Origin: Sporolactobacillus pectinivorans
Lineage (GTDB): Bacteria > Bacillota > Bacilli > Bacillales > Sporolactobacillaceae
Reading direction: 5' to 3'
Assembly: GCF_002802965.1 (NCBI RefSeq)
Contig: NZ_NXGA01000001.1
Coordinates: forward strand, 1,536,922 to 1,600,921
DNA: 64,000 nucleotides
The translations under genes and the position numbers were made by a program. Positions 38,614 to 47,322 of the stretch are shown here, in pieces; the first letter of the stretch is position 1; each line of letters starts with the position of its first letter. Under the pieces are notes generated by a model. That model saw nothing but the letters and a program-made list of their open reading frames with translations. It was not told where the DNA came from and made no database searches.

Positions 38614-39288
38614 ATGAGCAAAGATCAATATGTTTATCCGGCGGTATTCACCCGTGGCAATGATGAAGTAGCCATTGAGTTTCCTGATCTGCCCGGCTGC
38701 GAATCCTCAGCCCCGTCTCTTGAAGAAGGATTTGCGAACGCCAGAGAAGCTCTGGCTCAGCATCTTTACAGGATGGAAGAAAACGGGGATGAAATTCCTG
38801 AACCATCGGAAGTTACAGCACTTCAGACAGATGAAACTCAGTTTGTAACGGTTATTGAAGCATGGATGCCTCCGTTCCGGAAAAAAATGGAGAGCCAGGC
38901 CGTTAAAAAAACACTGACAATTCCCAAGTGGCTGGATGATGCGGCTAAAACAGCCGGACTGAATTATTCACGAATTCTTCAGGATGCGCTGAAGGAAGAA
39001 CTCAATATTGATGAAAAGGACAATTCTTTCTCAATGCAGGAAAGGCTGAACAAACAATTGAACAAGGTCAAGAAGAGCCTCAGGGATTTGTCGCGGATCA
39101 GGGTTCACGTGAATATGGTCGACGATGAGGATCTCTCAAATCCCATTATTGAAGAAATCAACGCTGCTAAAGAAGATATCCAGGGAATGGCTGAGAAGAT
39201 TAAGGATGTCTATTCATCCGAAGAATTATCACGGCTTTCCAAGAAACTTGATCATTTGGCAGATAAAATTTCACAAAAACTGCGTTAA
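38614..39288 (+). CDS. Orphan HicB-family protein with C-terminal extension
   Basis: The 224-residue product begins with a HicB domain (YPAVFTRGNDEVAIEFPDL-like start, PGCESSAPSLEEGFANAREA). A ribbon-helix-helix-like DNA-binding part follows near residue 98 (KKTLTIPKWLDDAAKTAGLN, SRILQDALKEEL). The last 90 residues are a charged helical tail not usual for HicB. No hicA toxin gene is adjacent on either side. It is monocistronic with its own promoter, operator and terminator, so a regulator role is more likely than antitoxin. ATG 38614 follows GAGAGGTG. Confidence 0.8.
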   Translation: MSKDQYVYPAVFTRGNDEVAIEFPDLPGCESSAPSLEEGFANAREALAQHLYRMEENGDEIPEPSEVTALQTDETQFVTVIEAWMPPFRKKMESQAVKKTLTIPKWLDDAAKTAGLNYSRILQDALKEELNIDEKDNSFSMQERLNKQLNKVKKSLRDLSRIRVHVNMVDDEDLSNPIIEEINAAKEDIQGMAEKIKDVYSSEELSRLSKKLDHLADKISQKLR

Positions 39289-39313
39289 GATAATACTTTA
39301 GAAAAATATCTCT

Positions 39314-39366
39314 AAAAAAGACTCAAGGCGACCAACTGTCTGGCTGCGCGCTCTGAGTCTTTTTTC
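39314..39366 (+). terminator. Terminator of hicB
   Basis: AAAAAAGACTCA and TGAGTCTTTTTT close a long stem-loop. Confidence 0.85.
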
Positions 39367-39721
39367 GAATGAGAAATTTATCCTGAAAATTGTCAAGGAT
39401 ATTTTTTTGCAAAAAAAGGAGATAAAAAGGGAAATTTATTTATTGTCGGCCGTAAAAGTCATTAATTCATACATAATCATCACTTTAATGCCCATTTCTT
39501 GTGATACAGTTTTTCCATATTTGTTATTCTTGAATTGTTAACAAAAAAGACATATTATAAATTGTGGAGACCTTTTTATCTGTATTTTTTATTTTGAAAA
39601 ATAATTTTTAACAATAGAGTTTGTTCAAAAAGGGGTGAAGTGACGAAGAGATTCGCCGCATATCATTCAGTGACTTTCCGAACGCTCTCTAATAATATTA
39701 AGATAAAGGTGGCTGTGAAAA
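39367..39721 (+). other. AT-rich gap before the NADH dehydrogenase gene
   Basis: This 355-bp stretch is AT-rich and without a supportable gene. A small palindrome TTGTTAACAA lies at about 39536-39545. A purine-rich AAAGGTGGC precedes the ndh start. No riboswitch pattern is visible. Confidence 0.5.
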
Positions 39722-40939
39722 ATGAGCAAGCCTAAAATTCTAATCATCGGCGCGGGATATGGCGGCATGATAACAGCAGTACGGTTAACTAAGGAACTGG
39801 GAGTAGAAGATGCGGATATTACGCTTGTAAATAAGCACAATTACCACTACCAGACAACATGGTTGCATGAAGCTGCTGCGGGGACCATCCATCATGACCG
39901 GACGCGAATGCTGATCAAAAACGTGATCAATACAAAGCGTGTGAACTTTGTCCAGGATTCAGTCAGATCTATTGATAAGGAAAATAAAAAAGTAATTCTG
40001 AAAAATGGAGCACTCGATTACGATTATTTAGTAATCGGTCTGGGCTTCGAATCGAATACGTTTGGTATTAAAGGTTTAGAAGAAAATGCATTCGCCATCC
40101 GAAGTGTCAATACGGCAAGAAGGATTCGCGAACATATCGAGTATAAATTCGCGAGTTTTAACAATGATCCGGATGCCAAAGACAGTGATCTGACAATCGT
40201 TGTCGGCGGTGCCGGGCTGAGCGGTATTGAATTCCTTGGTGAGCTTGTGGACCGTATCCCGGATCTTTGCAAAGAATATGATATCGATCCGGAAAAGGTG
40301 AAGATTATCGATGTCGAAGGGCTGCCGCTCATATTGCCGCCATTTGAACGAGACTTAGCAGAATATGCCCAAAAATATCTGGAAAGTAAAGGCGTTGCGT
40401 TCAAGCTTGGAACATTCATTAAGGAAGCAACCCATGACGGCGTTCTGGTACAGAAAAAGGATGCTGAGGAAATGGAAGAAATCAAAGCTGGTACAGTCGT
40501 CTGGACAGGCGGCGTTAAAGCCAGCCATATTCCTGCTGATTCCGGTTTTGAAACAAACCGCGGCAAAATTCAGGTTAACAAAGATCTGCGCGCCCCAGAT
40601 GACGACCATGTTTTCGCGGTTGGCGATGTTGCCGTTTTCTTCCCAAAAGAAGGCGAACGCCCTTATCCCCCGACCGCACAGATCGCGGTCCAGGAGGGCG
40701 ATCTGGTTGCTAAGAACCTCAGACATCTGATCAAGGGTGAAGAAACCGAGCCGTTTGTTTACAAAGAAAGAGGGACGGTCGCGTCGCTTGGAGAGAAGCA
40801 GGCGATCGGCGTTGTTTTTGACAAGAAGCTGAAGGGTATGCCTGCGGCTGCAATGAAGAAAGTGATCGACGACCGGTACCTGCTGGAACTGGGCGGAGTC
40901 GGACTTTTGCTGAAAAAAGGAAAACTGAATTTGCTGTGA
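39722..40939 (+). CDS. ndh: Type II NADH dehydrogenase (NDH-2, YumB/YjlD-like)
   Basis: The 405-residue flavoprotein passes electrons from NADH to menaquinone without pumping protons. FAD binding is at [11 protein letters not shown] near residue 6, NADH binding at [16 protein letters not shown] near residue 160, and the late FAD motif is [10 protein letters not shown] near residue 298. The quinone-site region [10 protein letters not shown] near residue 321 and a C-terminal amphipathic tail ([11 protein letters not shown]) suit membrane attachment. Its place near dapF-yutM fits yumB. It has its own terminator. Confidence 0.92.
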   Translation: MSKPKILIIGAGYGGMITAVRLTKELGVEDADITLVNKHNYHYQTTWLHEAAAGTIHHDRTRMLIKNVINTKRVNFVQDSVRSIDKENKKVILKNGALDYDYLVIGLGFESNTFGIKGLEENAFAIRSVNTARRIREHIEYKFASFNNDPDAKDSDLTIVVGGAGLSGIEFLGELVDRIPDLCKEYDIDPEKVKIIDVEGLPLILPPFERDLAEYAQKYLESKGVAFKLGTFIKEATHDGVLVQKKDAEEMEEIKAGTVVWTGGVKASHIPADSGFETNRGKIQVNKDLRAPDDDHVFAVGDVAVFFPKEGERPYPPTAQIAVQEGDLVAKNLRHLIKGEETEPFVYKERGTVASLGEKQAIGVVFDKKLKGMPAAAMKKVIDDRYLLELGGVGLLLKKGKLNLL

Positions 40940-40972
40940 TCTGGTGCTGGTCTGAATAAATGGATAAATTTA

Positions 40973-41013
40973 AAAAGGGATTCGAAGCCCATCGATGCTT
41001 CGAATCCCTTTTT
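40973..41013 (+). terminator. Terminator after ndh
   Basis: AAAAAGGGATTCGAAGC and GCTTCGAATCCCTTTTT form a long perfect stem with runs on both ends, so it can act in both directions for ndh and the minus-strand Xre gene. Confidence 0.9.
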
Positions 41014-41081
41014 AAGTTCGGCTTAAACATCTGAAAACATTAATGGTTTCGTTAAAAATTGGAATGATAAGGAAAGAAACA

Positions 41082-41450
41082 CTACTCTTTCCGAATTATA
41101 GTCCAAATTTTCATCAGCTGGTTTGTTTCATCCGGATGCATGGTCAGGTCCTGGACAAAAGAAAACAAATCTGGCACCTGTCTGATCTGATCCATGAGTT
41201 GAGTTTCTTCTTTACTGAAATAGGAAGACGGGGTTTCCTGAACAGCCGGAATACGGCCGAGAAGATAGTCAGTCGAGACATTGAGATAGTCAGCAATCTG
41301 GACGAGCATTTCGGGATCAGGTTTACGTGCGCCGGATTCGTAGCGGTTCAGCTGGACGTTCGAGATATTCAGTTGATCAGCCATTTCCACTTGCGACAAG
41401 TTCTTCTCATCGCGAAGGAAACGTATTCTGTGACCGAGCATGTTTCCCAC
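41082..41450 (-). CDS. Xre-family transcriptional regulator
   Basis: The roughly 120-residue product has an N-terminal HTH_3 domain: IRFLRDEKNLSQVEMADQLN, ISNVQLNRYESGARKP and ADYLNVSTDYLLGR. The C-terminal part is helical and may dimerise. GGGAGG is best placed for GTG 41450; ATG 41441 is an alternative. It diverges from a second Xre gene at 41650. Target genes are unknown. Confidence 0.85.
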   Translation of the reverse strand: MGNMLGHRIRFLRDEKNLSQVEMADQLNISNVQLNRYESGARKPDPEMLVQIADYLNVSTDYLLGRIPAVQETPSSYFSKEETQLMDQIRQVPDLFSFVQDLTMHPDETNQLMKIWTIIRKE

Positions 41451-41649
41451 GAAGGTTGATCCTCCCGTCCGGCATTTTTGGTGATTCAGAAGAAATGATA
41501 AAGTTCCAAACAAATGAAATTTTATCACGATACCTTTTATCAACCGTTTTATTTGCCAAATGGGAAATTAAAAGATGAAAAATCATGCCAAATATGTTAT
41601 TATCTGAGCATAAATTACCGTAATGGTAATCAAGAGGAGCCGGATTGCG

Positions 41650-41871
41650 ATGCTGACAGTAGATCTAAAAAAAATGAAAAAGTTGCGGAAAAAGCAAATG
41701 TCACTGGAACAAATGTCCTCAAAATTAGGGTACGGCAGTCCTAACGGTTATTACTATCTGGAAACGGGACACAGCAAGATTTCAGCTGAAATGCTCGCAA
41801 AGGTTGCGATGATCTTAAAGGTGCCAATCACAGATTTTTTTGTGGATGACAGAAATTCACAGGACGATTGA
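41650..41871 (+). CDS. Small Xre-family HTH protein
   Basis: The 73-residue product is little more than a HTH domain: DLKKMKKLRKKQMSLEQMSS, then YYLETGHSKISAEMLAKVA and ILKVPITDFF. The start is ATG 41650 with AGAGGAG upstream. It diverges from the larger Xre gene with 199 bp between the starts, an arrangement that often means cross-regulation. Confidence 0.8.
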   Translation: MLTVDLKKMKKLRKKQMSLEQMSSKLGYGSPNGYYYLETGHSKISAEMLAKVAMILKVPITDFFVDDRNSQDD

Positions 41872-42035
41872 AACAATGTTCCGCAGAATAAAATAAACTT
41901 TTCCTGAGAAATGCGCCGCCATTGCTATGATTTTGTTCTTTTGAATGATAAACTTAGTTATTGGCATGGCCACATTGTTTATGGGGCGCCATCATTTACT
42001 GCGAATGCTGGCAGTACTGAAGGGGGACGTTTATT

Positions 42036-43808
42036 ATGTGCGGATTTTGCGGCTATATTGCAAATAACAATGATCTTGAACCGGGAAACAATGAGCAAAA
42101 TGCGATGACCGCACGTGCGGATATGATCAATCATCGCGGTCCCGACGATGCGGGCTATTATACCGATGATCAGGTACAGCTTGCCTTCCGCAGGCTGAGC
42201 ATTATTGACCTGGCGGGCGGCCATCAACCGCTTCCTTATGAGAATGAACGCTATTACATCATCTATAATGGTGAAGTTTATAATTATGTGGAACTTAGAA
42301 ATGAACTGATTGAAAAGGGGTACACATTCAATACGACTTCAGATACCGAGGTCATCGTTGCTCTGTATGCGGACCGGGGAGAGGCATGTGTTAAATGTTT
42401 TCGCGGCATGTTTGCCTTTATTATTTGGGACAAACAGGAACGAACGTTATTTGCCGCCCGTGACCATTTTGGCATTAAACCATTTTACTACATGCAAAAG
42501 GAAGATGGGATTTTCTTCGCATCTGAAAAGAAAAGCCTGCTGATCGACGAGGATAAGCACCCCGTGTCCAAGCAGGCACTTCAGTATTATCTTACTTTCC
42601 AATTTGTCCCTGAACCCTGTACTCTTGCGGAAAATATTAAAAGCCTGGAACCGGGACATTATCTGCTTAAGAAAAACGGGGAGCCGTTGCAGAACAAGGC
42701 TTTCTGGGAGCCCGCTTTTGCACCGGTGAACCAGACGCTTGATGAAGCGAAGAAAAAGATACAGGATGTGCTGATTGACTCTGTGAAAATGCACATGAGA
42801 AGTGATGTGCCGGTCGGCGCTTTCCTGTCAAGCGGCATTGATTCGACAAGTATTGTCGCGCTTGCCAAACGTTTTAATAAAAATATCAAAACGTTCACGG
42901 TCGGTTTTGCCAGCAAGGGGTACAATGAGATCGACATTGCCCGGGATTCGGCAGAGAAACTCGGCGTCGAAAACTATGCGCTTGAAATCTCACCTGAGAT
43001 GTGCATGAAGGAGCTGCCGAAAATCGTCTGGCATATGGACGACCCGCTGGCGGATCCGGCGGCTATTCCAAATTACTTTGTTGCCCGCGAAGCCAGAAAA
43101 TATGTGAAGGTTGTGCTCTCTGGTGAAGGCTCCGATGAGCTGTTCGGTGGCTATACTATCTACCGTGAACCGATCTCATTAAAATGGTTTGATGCAGTTC
43201 CGAAACCGGGGAAGGGATTGCTGCACGCATTCGCGTCCCGACTGCCGGTTGGCATGAAAGGGCGGAGCTACCTGCTGCGGGGGACAACGCCGCTTGCTGA
43301 ACGTTATGTCGGCAATGCGTTTATATTTAGTGAAGAAGAAAAGAAATATGTGCTGAAAACTTTTTCTGAACAAACACCGTTTACAGATATCACGAATCCA
43401 ATATACAGACAGGCGTCAGAGAATAACAAGCTTGACCAGATGCAGCTGGTAGATATTGAAACCTGGCTGCGCGGGGATATACTCGTGGTAGCGGACCGCA
43501 TGACGATGGCAAATTCGCTCGAATTGCGCGTTCCTTTTTTGGATAAAGAGGTATTTGACGTCGCCCGGACGCTCTCCGCATCCCTCAAGACGGCGGACGG
43601 CACGACGAAATACGCATTCCGCGAAGCAATGCGCGGGATCGTTCCGGATTCAATCCTTTTCCGGAAAAAGCTTGGTTTTCCGGTACCGATCCGTATCTGG
43701 CTGAAGGATGAGATGTATGATTGGGCAAGAAAGATCATCAATGACAGTGAGACGGATAGCCTCTGGCGCAGGCTGAGCCTTAGTTGCGCTTATACTATAA
43801 TCCGCTAA
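42036..43808 (+). CDS. asnO: Asparagine synthetase (AsnO/AsnB type), C terminus replaced
   Basis: The product is a class II glutamine amidotransferase / asparagine synthetase. MCGFCGYI gives the catalytic Cys 2, the PP-loop is FLSSGIDSTSIVALA near residue 265, and LSGEGSDELFGGY near residue 365 and KLGFPVPIRIWL near residue 545 are typical. Related proteins continue for about 40 or more residues after SETD, but here the frame enters repeat copy C at 43758 and ends after 17 foreign codons (590 residues in all). The missing end closes the synthetase domain, so activity may be reduced. B. subtilis AsnO acts in sporulation. Confidence 0.85.
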   Translation: MCGFCGYIANNNDLEPGNNEQNAMTARADMINHRGPDDAGYYTDDQVQLAFRRLSIIDLAGGHQPLPYENERYYIIYNGEVYNYVELRNELIEKGYTFNTTSDTEVIVALYADRGEACVKCFRGMFAFIIWDKQERTLFAARDHFGIKPFYYMQKEDGIFFASEKKSLLIDEDKHPVSKQALQYYLTFQFVPEPCTLAENIKSLEPGHYLLKKNGEPLQNKAFWEPAFAPVNQTLDEAKKKIQDVLIDSVKMHMRSDVPVGAFLSSGIDSTSIVALAKRFNKNIKTFTVGFASKGYNEIDIARDSAEKLGVENYALEISPEMCMKELPKIVWHMDDPLADPAAIPNYFVAREARKYVKVVLSGEGSDELFGGYTIYREPISLKWFDAVPKPGKGLLHAFASRLPVGMKGRSYLLRGTTPLAERYVGNAFIFSEEEKKYVLKTFSEQTPFTDITNPIYRQASENNKLDQMQLVDIETWLRGDILVVADRMTMANSLELRVPFLDKEVFDVARTLSASLKTADGTTKYAFREAMRGIVPDSILFRKKLGFPVPIRIWLKDEMYDWARKIINDSETDSLWRRLSLSCAYTIIR

Positions 43809-43834
43809 AATTTTATACTTTCTTATAGTATAAA
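43758..43834 (+). repeat. Dispersed structured element, copy C, in the 3' end of asnO
   Basis: AGCCTCTGGCGCAGGCTGAG, CCTTAGTTGCGC and the hairpin TTATACTATAA/TTATAGTATAA with a 22-nt loop match copy B almost base for base but lack its 140-bp insert. The 5' CTTGGC hairpin is absent. It begins inside the asnO frame right after GAGACGGAT and supplies the stop codon. Confidence 0.75.
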
Positions 43835-43835
43835 T

Positions 43836-43866
43836 AAAAAGATCCCCAATCCGGGGATCTTTTTTC
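43836..43866 (+). terminator. Terminator after asnO
   Basis: AAAAAGATCCCC and GGGGATCTTTTTT form a strong stem. It also faces the minus-strand DUF378 gene. Confidence 0.9.
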
Positions 43867-43880
43867 ATGGCGTGCGCTGC

Positions 43881-44111
43881 TTAGTGGGTTTCCGTTTCGC
43901 GCCTGTGTTCCAGTTCTTCGCTGGGCTTGAACAGCAACGTGAGGGAGTACAACGCACAAAGGCCGACAATACCGTAAATGATTCGAGCCAGCGCCGTATA
44001 CGTTCCGCCGAATATCGCTGCGATAAGATCGAATTGAAAGAAGCCGATCAGTCCCCAGTTAATGCCTCCGAGAACGATAAGAGTCAGGCATGTTCTCTGC
44101 AAACCGCTCAT
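43881..44111 (-). CDS. DUF378 membrane protein
   Basis: The 76-residue product has two transmembrane helices. LVLGGINWGLIGFFQFDLIA and LARIIYGIVGLCALY are the DUF378 signature. The C-terminal tail is charged. A GAAAGGAGG-like site (AAAGGAGGAAAG) precedes ATG 44111. Function is unknown. Confidence 0.87.
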   Translation of the reverse strand: MSGLQRTCLTLIVLGGINWGLIGFFQFDLIAAIFGGTYTALARIIYGIVGLCALYSLTLLFKPSEELEHRRETETH

Positions 44112-44350
44112 AATCTTTCCTCCTTTTTAAACCGAGCTTATATGTCAGTGCAGACTTAGGTTGCCTTGCAGGACAATAATTATGCATCTTTTTTTAAAAC
44201 ATTTTTTTACTGCTGCCCGATAATTATTGTCATAATTGTGAAATCGGTTCCATCCCAGAATTATCGGCTATTCACGACTTGAATTTATCCGTTTTGTCTT
44301 GTACAGTTAAAGAGTGATAACTTCGTTCGATTATTGGAGGCAGAAGAATA

Positions 44351-45706
44351 ATGGGTAAGAAAGTTGCTTTTGATTACAGCAATGCGCTTCCGTTTTTTGC
44401 GGAGCATGAACTGGATTACTTGTCGGCACAGGTTTCAGCTGCCCATAAAGCGATCCATGAAAAAACAATTGCAGGAAATGATTTTCTTGGCTGGCTGACC
44501 CTCCCGACCGACTATGACAAAGAAGAGTTTGCGCGGATTCAGAAAGCTGCTGAAAAAATCAAGAGTGATTCTGATGTCCTTGTTGTCATCGGAATCGGTG
44601 GATCCTATTTGGGTGCCCGTGCGGCGATTCAGACACTAAATCATTCTTTTTTCAACGAACTGAGCAAAGATGAACGCAAAGCGCCACAGATATTCTTTGC
44701 AGGGAACAGCATCAGTTCAACTTACCTGAATGAACTGTTTGATGTACTCAAAGACAAGGATGTTTCAGTTGACGTGGTTTCAAAATCCGGTACGACGACT
44801 GAGCCTGCTATTGCCTTCCGTGTTTTCCGCGAATTTCTTGAAAAGAAATATGGAAAAGAAGAGGCAAAGGGTCGTATTTATGCGACGACAGATAAAGCAA
44901 AGGGCGCGCTTAAAACACTCGCTGACAAAGAGGGCTATGAGAGCTTTGTGATTCCGGACGATGTTGGCGGCCGGTTCTCCGTTTTGACAGCAGTCGGCCT
45001 CTTGCCGATCGCTGCCGCAGGTATCGATATCAGCAGTCTGATGGAAGGGGCCCGGGACGCTCAGAACGATTTCAGTGAACCGGAGCTGAGCAAGAATCAG
45101 GCCTATCAGTATGCGGCTGTTCGCAATATTCTCTATAACAAGGGCAAATCCGTTGAAATGCTTGTTAACTTTGAACCGAATCTCCATTATTTTTCGGAAT
45201 GGTGGAAGCAACTTTTTGGCGAGAGTGAAGGAAAAGATTTCAAAGGGCTTTATCCTTCATCCGGCGATTTCAGCACGGATTTGCACTCACTCGGTCAGTT
45301 TGTCCAGGAAGGCAGCCGCGTCATGTTTGAAACGGCAGTTCTTGTTGACGAACCGCGCAAGAATATAACGATTAAGTCTGAGGCGGAAAATCTCGACAAT
45401 CTGAATTTCCTTTCCGGAAAAACGATGGACTATGTCAATAAAAGAGCTTCTGAAGGTGTCCGTCTGGCACACACGGACGGACAGGTGCCACAGCTTGTCG
45501 TAACTATTCCTGAATTGACACCGTATCATCTCGGTTATCTGATGTATTTCTTTGAAAAGGCTGTTGCAGTTAGCGGGTTCCTTCTTGGCGTCAACGCGTT
45601 CAACCAGCCGGGTGTCGAAGCTTACAAGAAGAATATGTTCGCTCTGCTTGGCAAACCAGGTTACGAAGATGAAAAATCTGCACTGGAAAATCGGTTAAAT
45701 CACTGA
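44351..45706 (+). CDS. pgi: Glucose-6-phosphate isomerase
   Basis: Pgi (451 residues) interconverts glucose 6-phosphate and fructose 6-phosphate. The sugar-phosphate loop [16 protein letters not shown] lies near residue 140, with [12 protein letters not shown] near residue 80, [16 protein letters not shown] near residue 205 and the C-terminal signature [14 protein letters not shown]. Length fits the short bacterial form. ATTGGAGG precedes ATG 44351. It is monocistronic with a terminator. Confidence 0.96.
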   Translation: MGKKVAFDYSNALPFFAEHELDYLSAQVSAAHKAIHEKTIAGNDFLGWLTLPTDYDKEEFARIQKAAEKIKSDSDVLVVIGIGGSYLGARAAIQTLNHSFFNELSKDERKAPQIFFAGNSISSTYLNELFDVLKDKDVSVDVVSKSGTTTEPAIAFRVFREFLEKKYGKEEAKGRIYATTDKAKGALKTLADKEGYESFVIPDDVGGRFSVLTAVGLLPIAAAGIDISSLMEGARDAQNDFSEPELSKNQAYQYAAVRNILYNKGKSVEMLVNFEPNLHYFSEWWKQLFGESEGKDFKGLYPSSGDFSTDLHSLGQFVQEGSRVMFETAVLVDEPRKNITIKSEAENLDNLNFLSGKTMDYVNKRASEGVRLAHTDGQVPQLVVTIPELTPYHLGYLMYFFEKAVAVSGFLLGVNAFNQPGVEAYKKNMFALLGKPGYEDEKSALENRLNH

Positions 45707-45742
45707 TCAGAAGTACTGTTTACCCACTTTTATCAGAATCAG

Positions 45743-45780
45743 AAAAAAGACTTTGCTATTTCCGGCAGAGTCTTTTTTTA
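45743..45780 (+). terminator. Terminator of pgi
   Basis: AAAAAAGACT and AGTCTTTTTTT flank a 16-base loop. Confidence 0.85.
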
Positions 45781-45878
45781 ATTGACGGAAAAGCGATAAT
45801 CACTTAACATGGAAAACAGCAGATCAACTGACAGAGTGACTCAGAGATTAAGATTTATGCTGGAAAGGGAGAAGAAAT

Positions 45879-46172
45879 GTGAAGGGGAAAAATTCAGGTA
45901 TGCTTCCGAAACTGGTGAGCATCCTTCTGACTTTTATACAAATTATCATCACTTTATATATACTGCTCAAATTTTTTGGAGCGAACAATACGCCGTTTGT
46001 CAATCTGCTCAATGGGCTGAGCGAGCCGATTTTGCACCCTTTCACAGGCATTTTTCATCCGGTCGCCTTCAACAACCGTATACTGGATCTTTCAGCAGTT
46101 TTCGCCCTGATTGTCTATAGCGTTATCGGATTCGGCCTGCAGAAAATTCTGGCCGTTTTGCGACTGAAATGA
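45879..46172 (+). CDS. YggT-like small membrane protein
   Basis: The 97-residue product has two hydrophobic helices (about 10-32 and 68-92) around a loop LNGLSEPILHPFTGIFHPV that resembles the YggT/YlmG family. The start is GTG 45879 behind AAAGGGAGAAG. Function is unknown. YggT proteins often concern cell division or osmotic response, but nothing here tests that. Confidence 0.65.
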   Translation: MKGKNSGMLPKLVSILLTFIQIIITLYILLKFFGANNTPFVNLLNGLSEPILHPFTGIFHPVAFNNRILDLSAVFALIVYSVIGFGLQKILAVLRLK

Positions 46173-46207
46173 GAAATAACAAATAAACTCTTGTTACAGA
46201 AAAAGTG

Positions 46208-46243
46208 AAAAACGGATCCGCTGCGGCGAATCCGTTTCGTTTT
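46208..46243 (+). terminator. Bidirectional terminator between the YggT-like and OmdA genes
   Basis: AAACGGAT and ATCCGTTT form the stem, with a T-rich tract on the plus strand and A-rich flank on the other side. Confidence 0.7.
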
Positions 46244-46930
46244 TTAAAGTGACCTGCGGTAGAGGTCTTTTGATTTAAATCCTTTATCCAGAATTATTTC
46301 CATCTCCGACAGGCGTTTTTCACGGGTTGTTTCATGCTTTGCACTGAACACATATCTTGCCCAGTCTTTTTGGTAACCGGGAGCCAGATTTTTATAAAAG
46401 GCAGCAGCTGTTTTTCCCGAAAGATAGAGCTCTATCTGAGGAATATAGCTGACATAGTCATCGGCGGACTGGTTGCTCGTTGAGTTTGATTTTCCCTTCC
46501 TGAATCCGGCCTCTTTCAGCCCGATGACGGTAAAAACCTCATCGAGGCTGATCATCCGGGCGAACTTAATATCACTTTTTCCAACATAGCCGTCTGAATT
46601 GACATTCAGGTTTGGAAATAGTTCATCACGGTGAATGGAATCGGGATAAATCTTATTTCCCTTTTTGGGATAAGCGATATACAGATAGCCATTTTTCTGC
46701 AGCCGGTCATGGCTGATTGTTTCCCGAACCATTTCTTTCAGCTCGTTGAGGGAGAAGACAAATGCAAAAATCAAGTCATATCTGTCTGTTTTTAAAACTT
46801 GGTCGTACTCAGCCAGATTATTAAAACAATCCATTTCAGACTTCGGGAGATTCATGATCGCGACTTTTTTGTATCTGTCCAGTTTCAGCTTCTCAATAAG
46901 TGACGAATTAGGCATAATGTTAGTTAACAT
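46244..46930 (-). CDS. YdeI/OmpD-associated (OmdA) family protein
   Basis: The 228-residue product has an N-terminal alpha/beta part of the DUF3052-like type (KKVAIMNLP, YDLIFAFVFSLNELKEMV, GYLYIAYPKKGN). The C-terminal OmdA domain includes GKTAAAFYKNLAPGYQKDWA then YVFSAKHETTREKRLSEM. This pairing is known in Bacillota and Bacteroidota; the biochemical role is unclear. GGAAAG lies upstream of ATG 46930. Confidence 0.82.
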   Translation of the reverse strand: MLTNIMPNSSLIEKLKLDRYKKVAIMNLPKSEMDCFNNLAEYDQVLKTDRYDLIFAFVFSLNELKEMVRETISHDRLQKNGYLYIAYPKKGNKIYPDSIHRDELFPNLNVNSDGYVGKSDIKFARMISLDEVFTVIGLKEAGFRKGKSNSTSNQSADDYVSYIPQIELYLSGKTAAAFYKNLAPGYQKDWARYVFSAKHETTREKRLSEMEIILDKGFKSKDLYRRSL

Positions 46931-46967
46931 CTGCTTTCCAAAAATAATTCATAAACTCCTGTAAAGA

Positions 46968-46996
46968 GAGCCGCACAACAGATACGTGCGGCTCTT
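46968..46996 (-). terminator. Hairpin downstream of tRNA-Ala
   Basis: AGAGCCGCAC and GTGCGGCTCT form a perfect 10-bp stem, 20 bp beyond the tRNA 3' end on the minus strand. The following T content is modest. Confidence 0.65.
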
Positions 46997-47016
46997 CGAA
47001 CAACAATTAAATTTTA

Positions 47017-47089
47017 TGGAGCATAGGGGGATCGAACCCCTGACCTCTGCCATGCGAAGGCAACGCTCTCCCAGCTGAGCTAATGCCCC
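47017..47089 (-). tRNA. tRNA-Ala (anticodon CGC)
   Basis: The 73-nt minus-strand sequence folds into a complete cloverleaf: acceptor GGGGCAT/ATGCTCC, D arm GCTC-AGCTGGGA-GAGC, anticodon stem TTGCC/GGCAG with loop TTCGCAT, and T arm AGGGG-TTCGATC-CCCCT. The acceptor has the G3-U70 wobble that marks alanine tRNAs. The discriminator is A, and no CCA is encoded. It stands alone, not in a cluster. Confidence 0.93.
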
Positions 47090-47322
47090 AGAAGCATATT
47101 CAAAATGCTTAACGAAAATATACTACCAGAATTCTTACTGTTCGTCAATATGAGAAACGAAATATTATATTTTAAAGAACTTTTTTATTAAATTCAAGTA
47201 ATATGTCAAAAAACTTAACATGATGTATTGAAATCATTTACAATTCATTTATAATTAATGAATAAGCAATTTTTGTACAATTCAATTTAGTACTTATTTT
47301 ACAATTCTTTGGGGGTCTGTTT

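Noticed and set aside
39530..39550. Rex-like site TTGTTAACAA before ndh
   Set aside because: It lacks the spaced TTGTGAA/TTCACAA arms of a Rex site; a 10-bp AT-rich palindrome is expected by chance.
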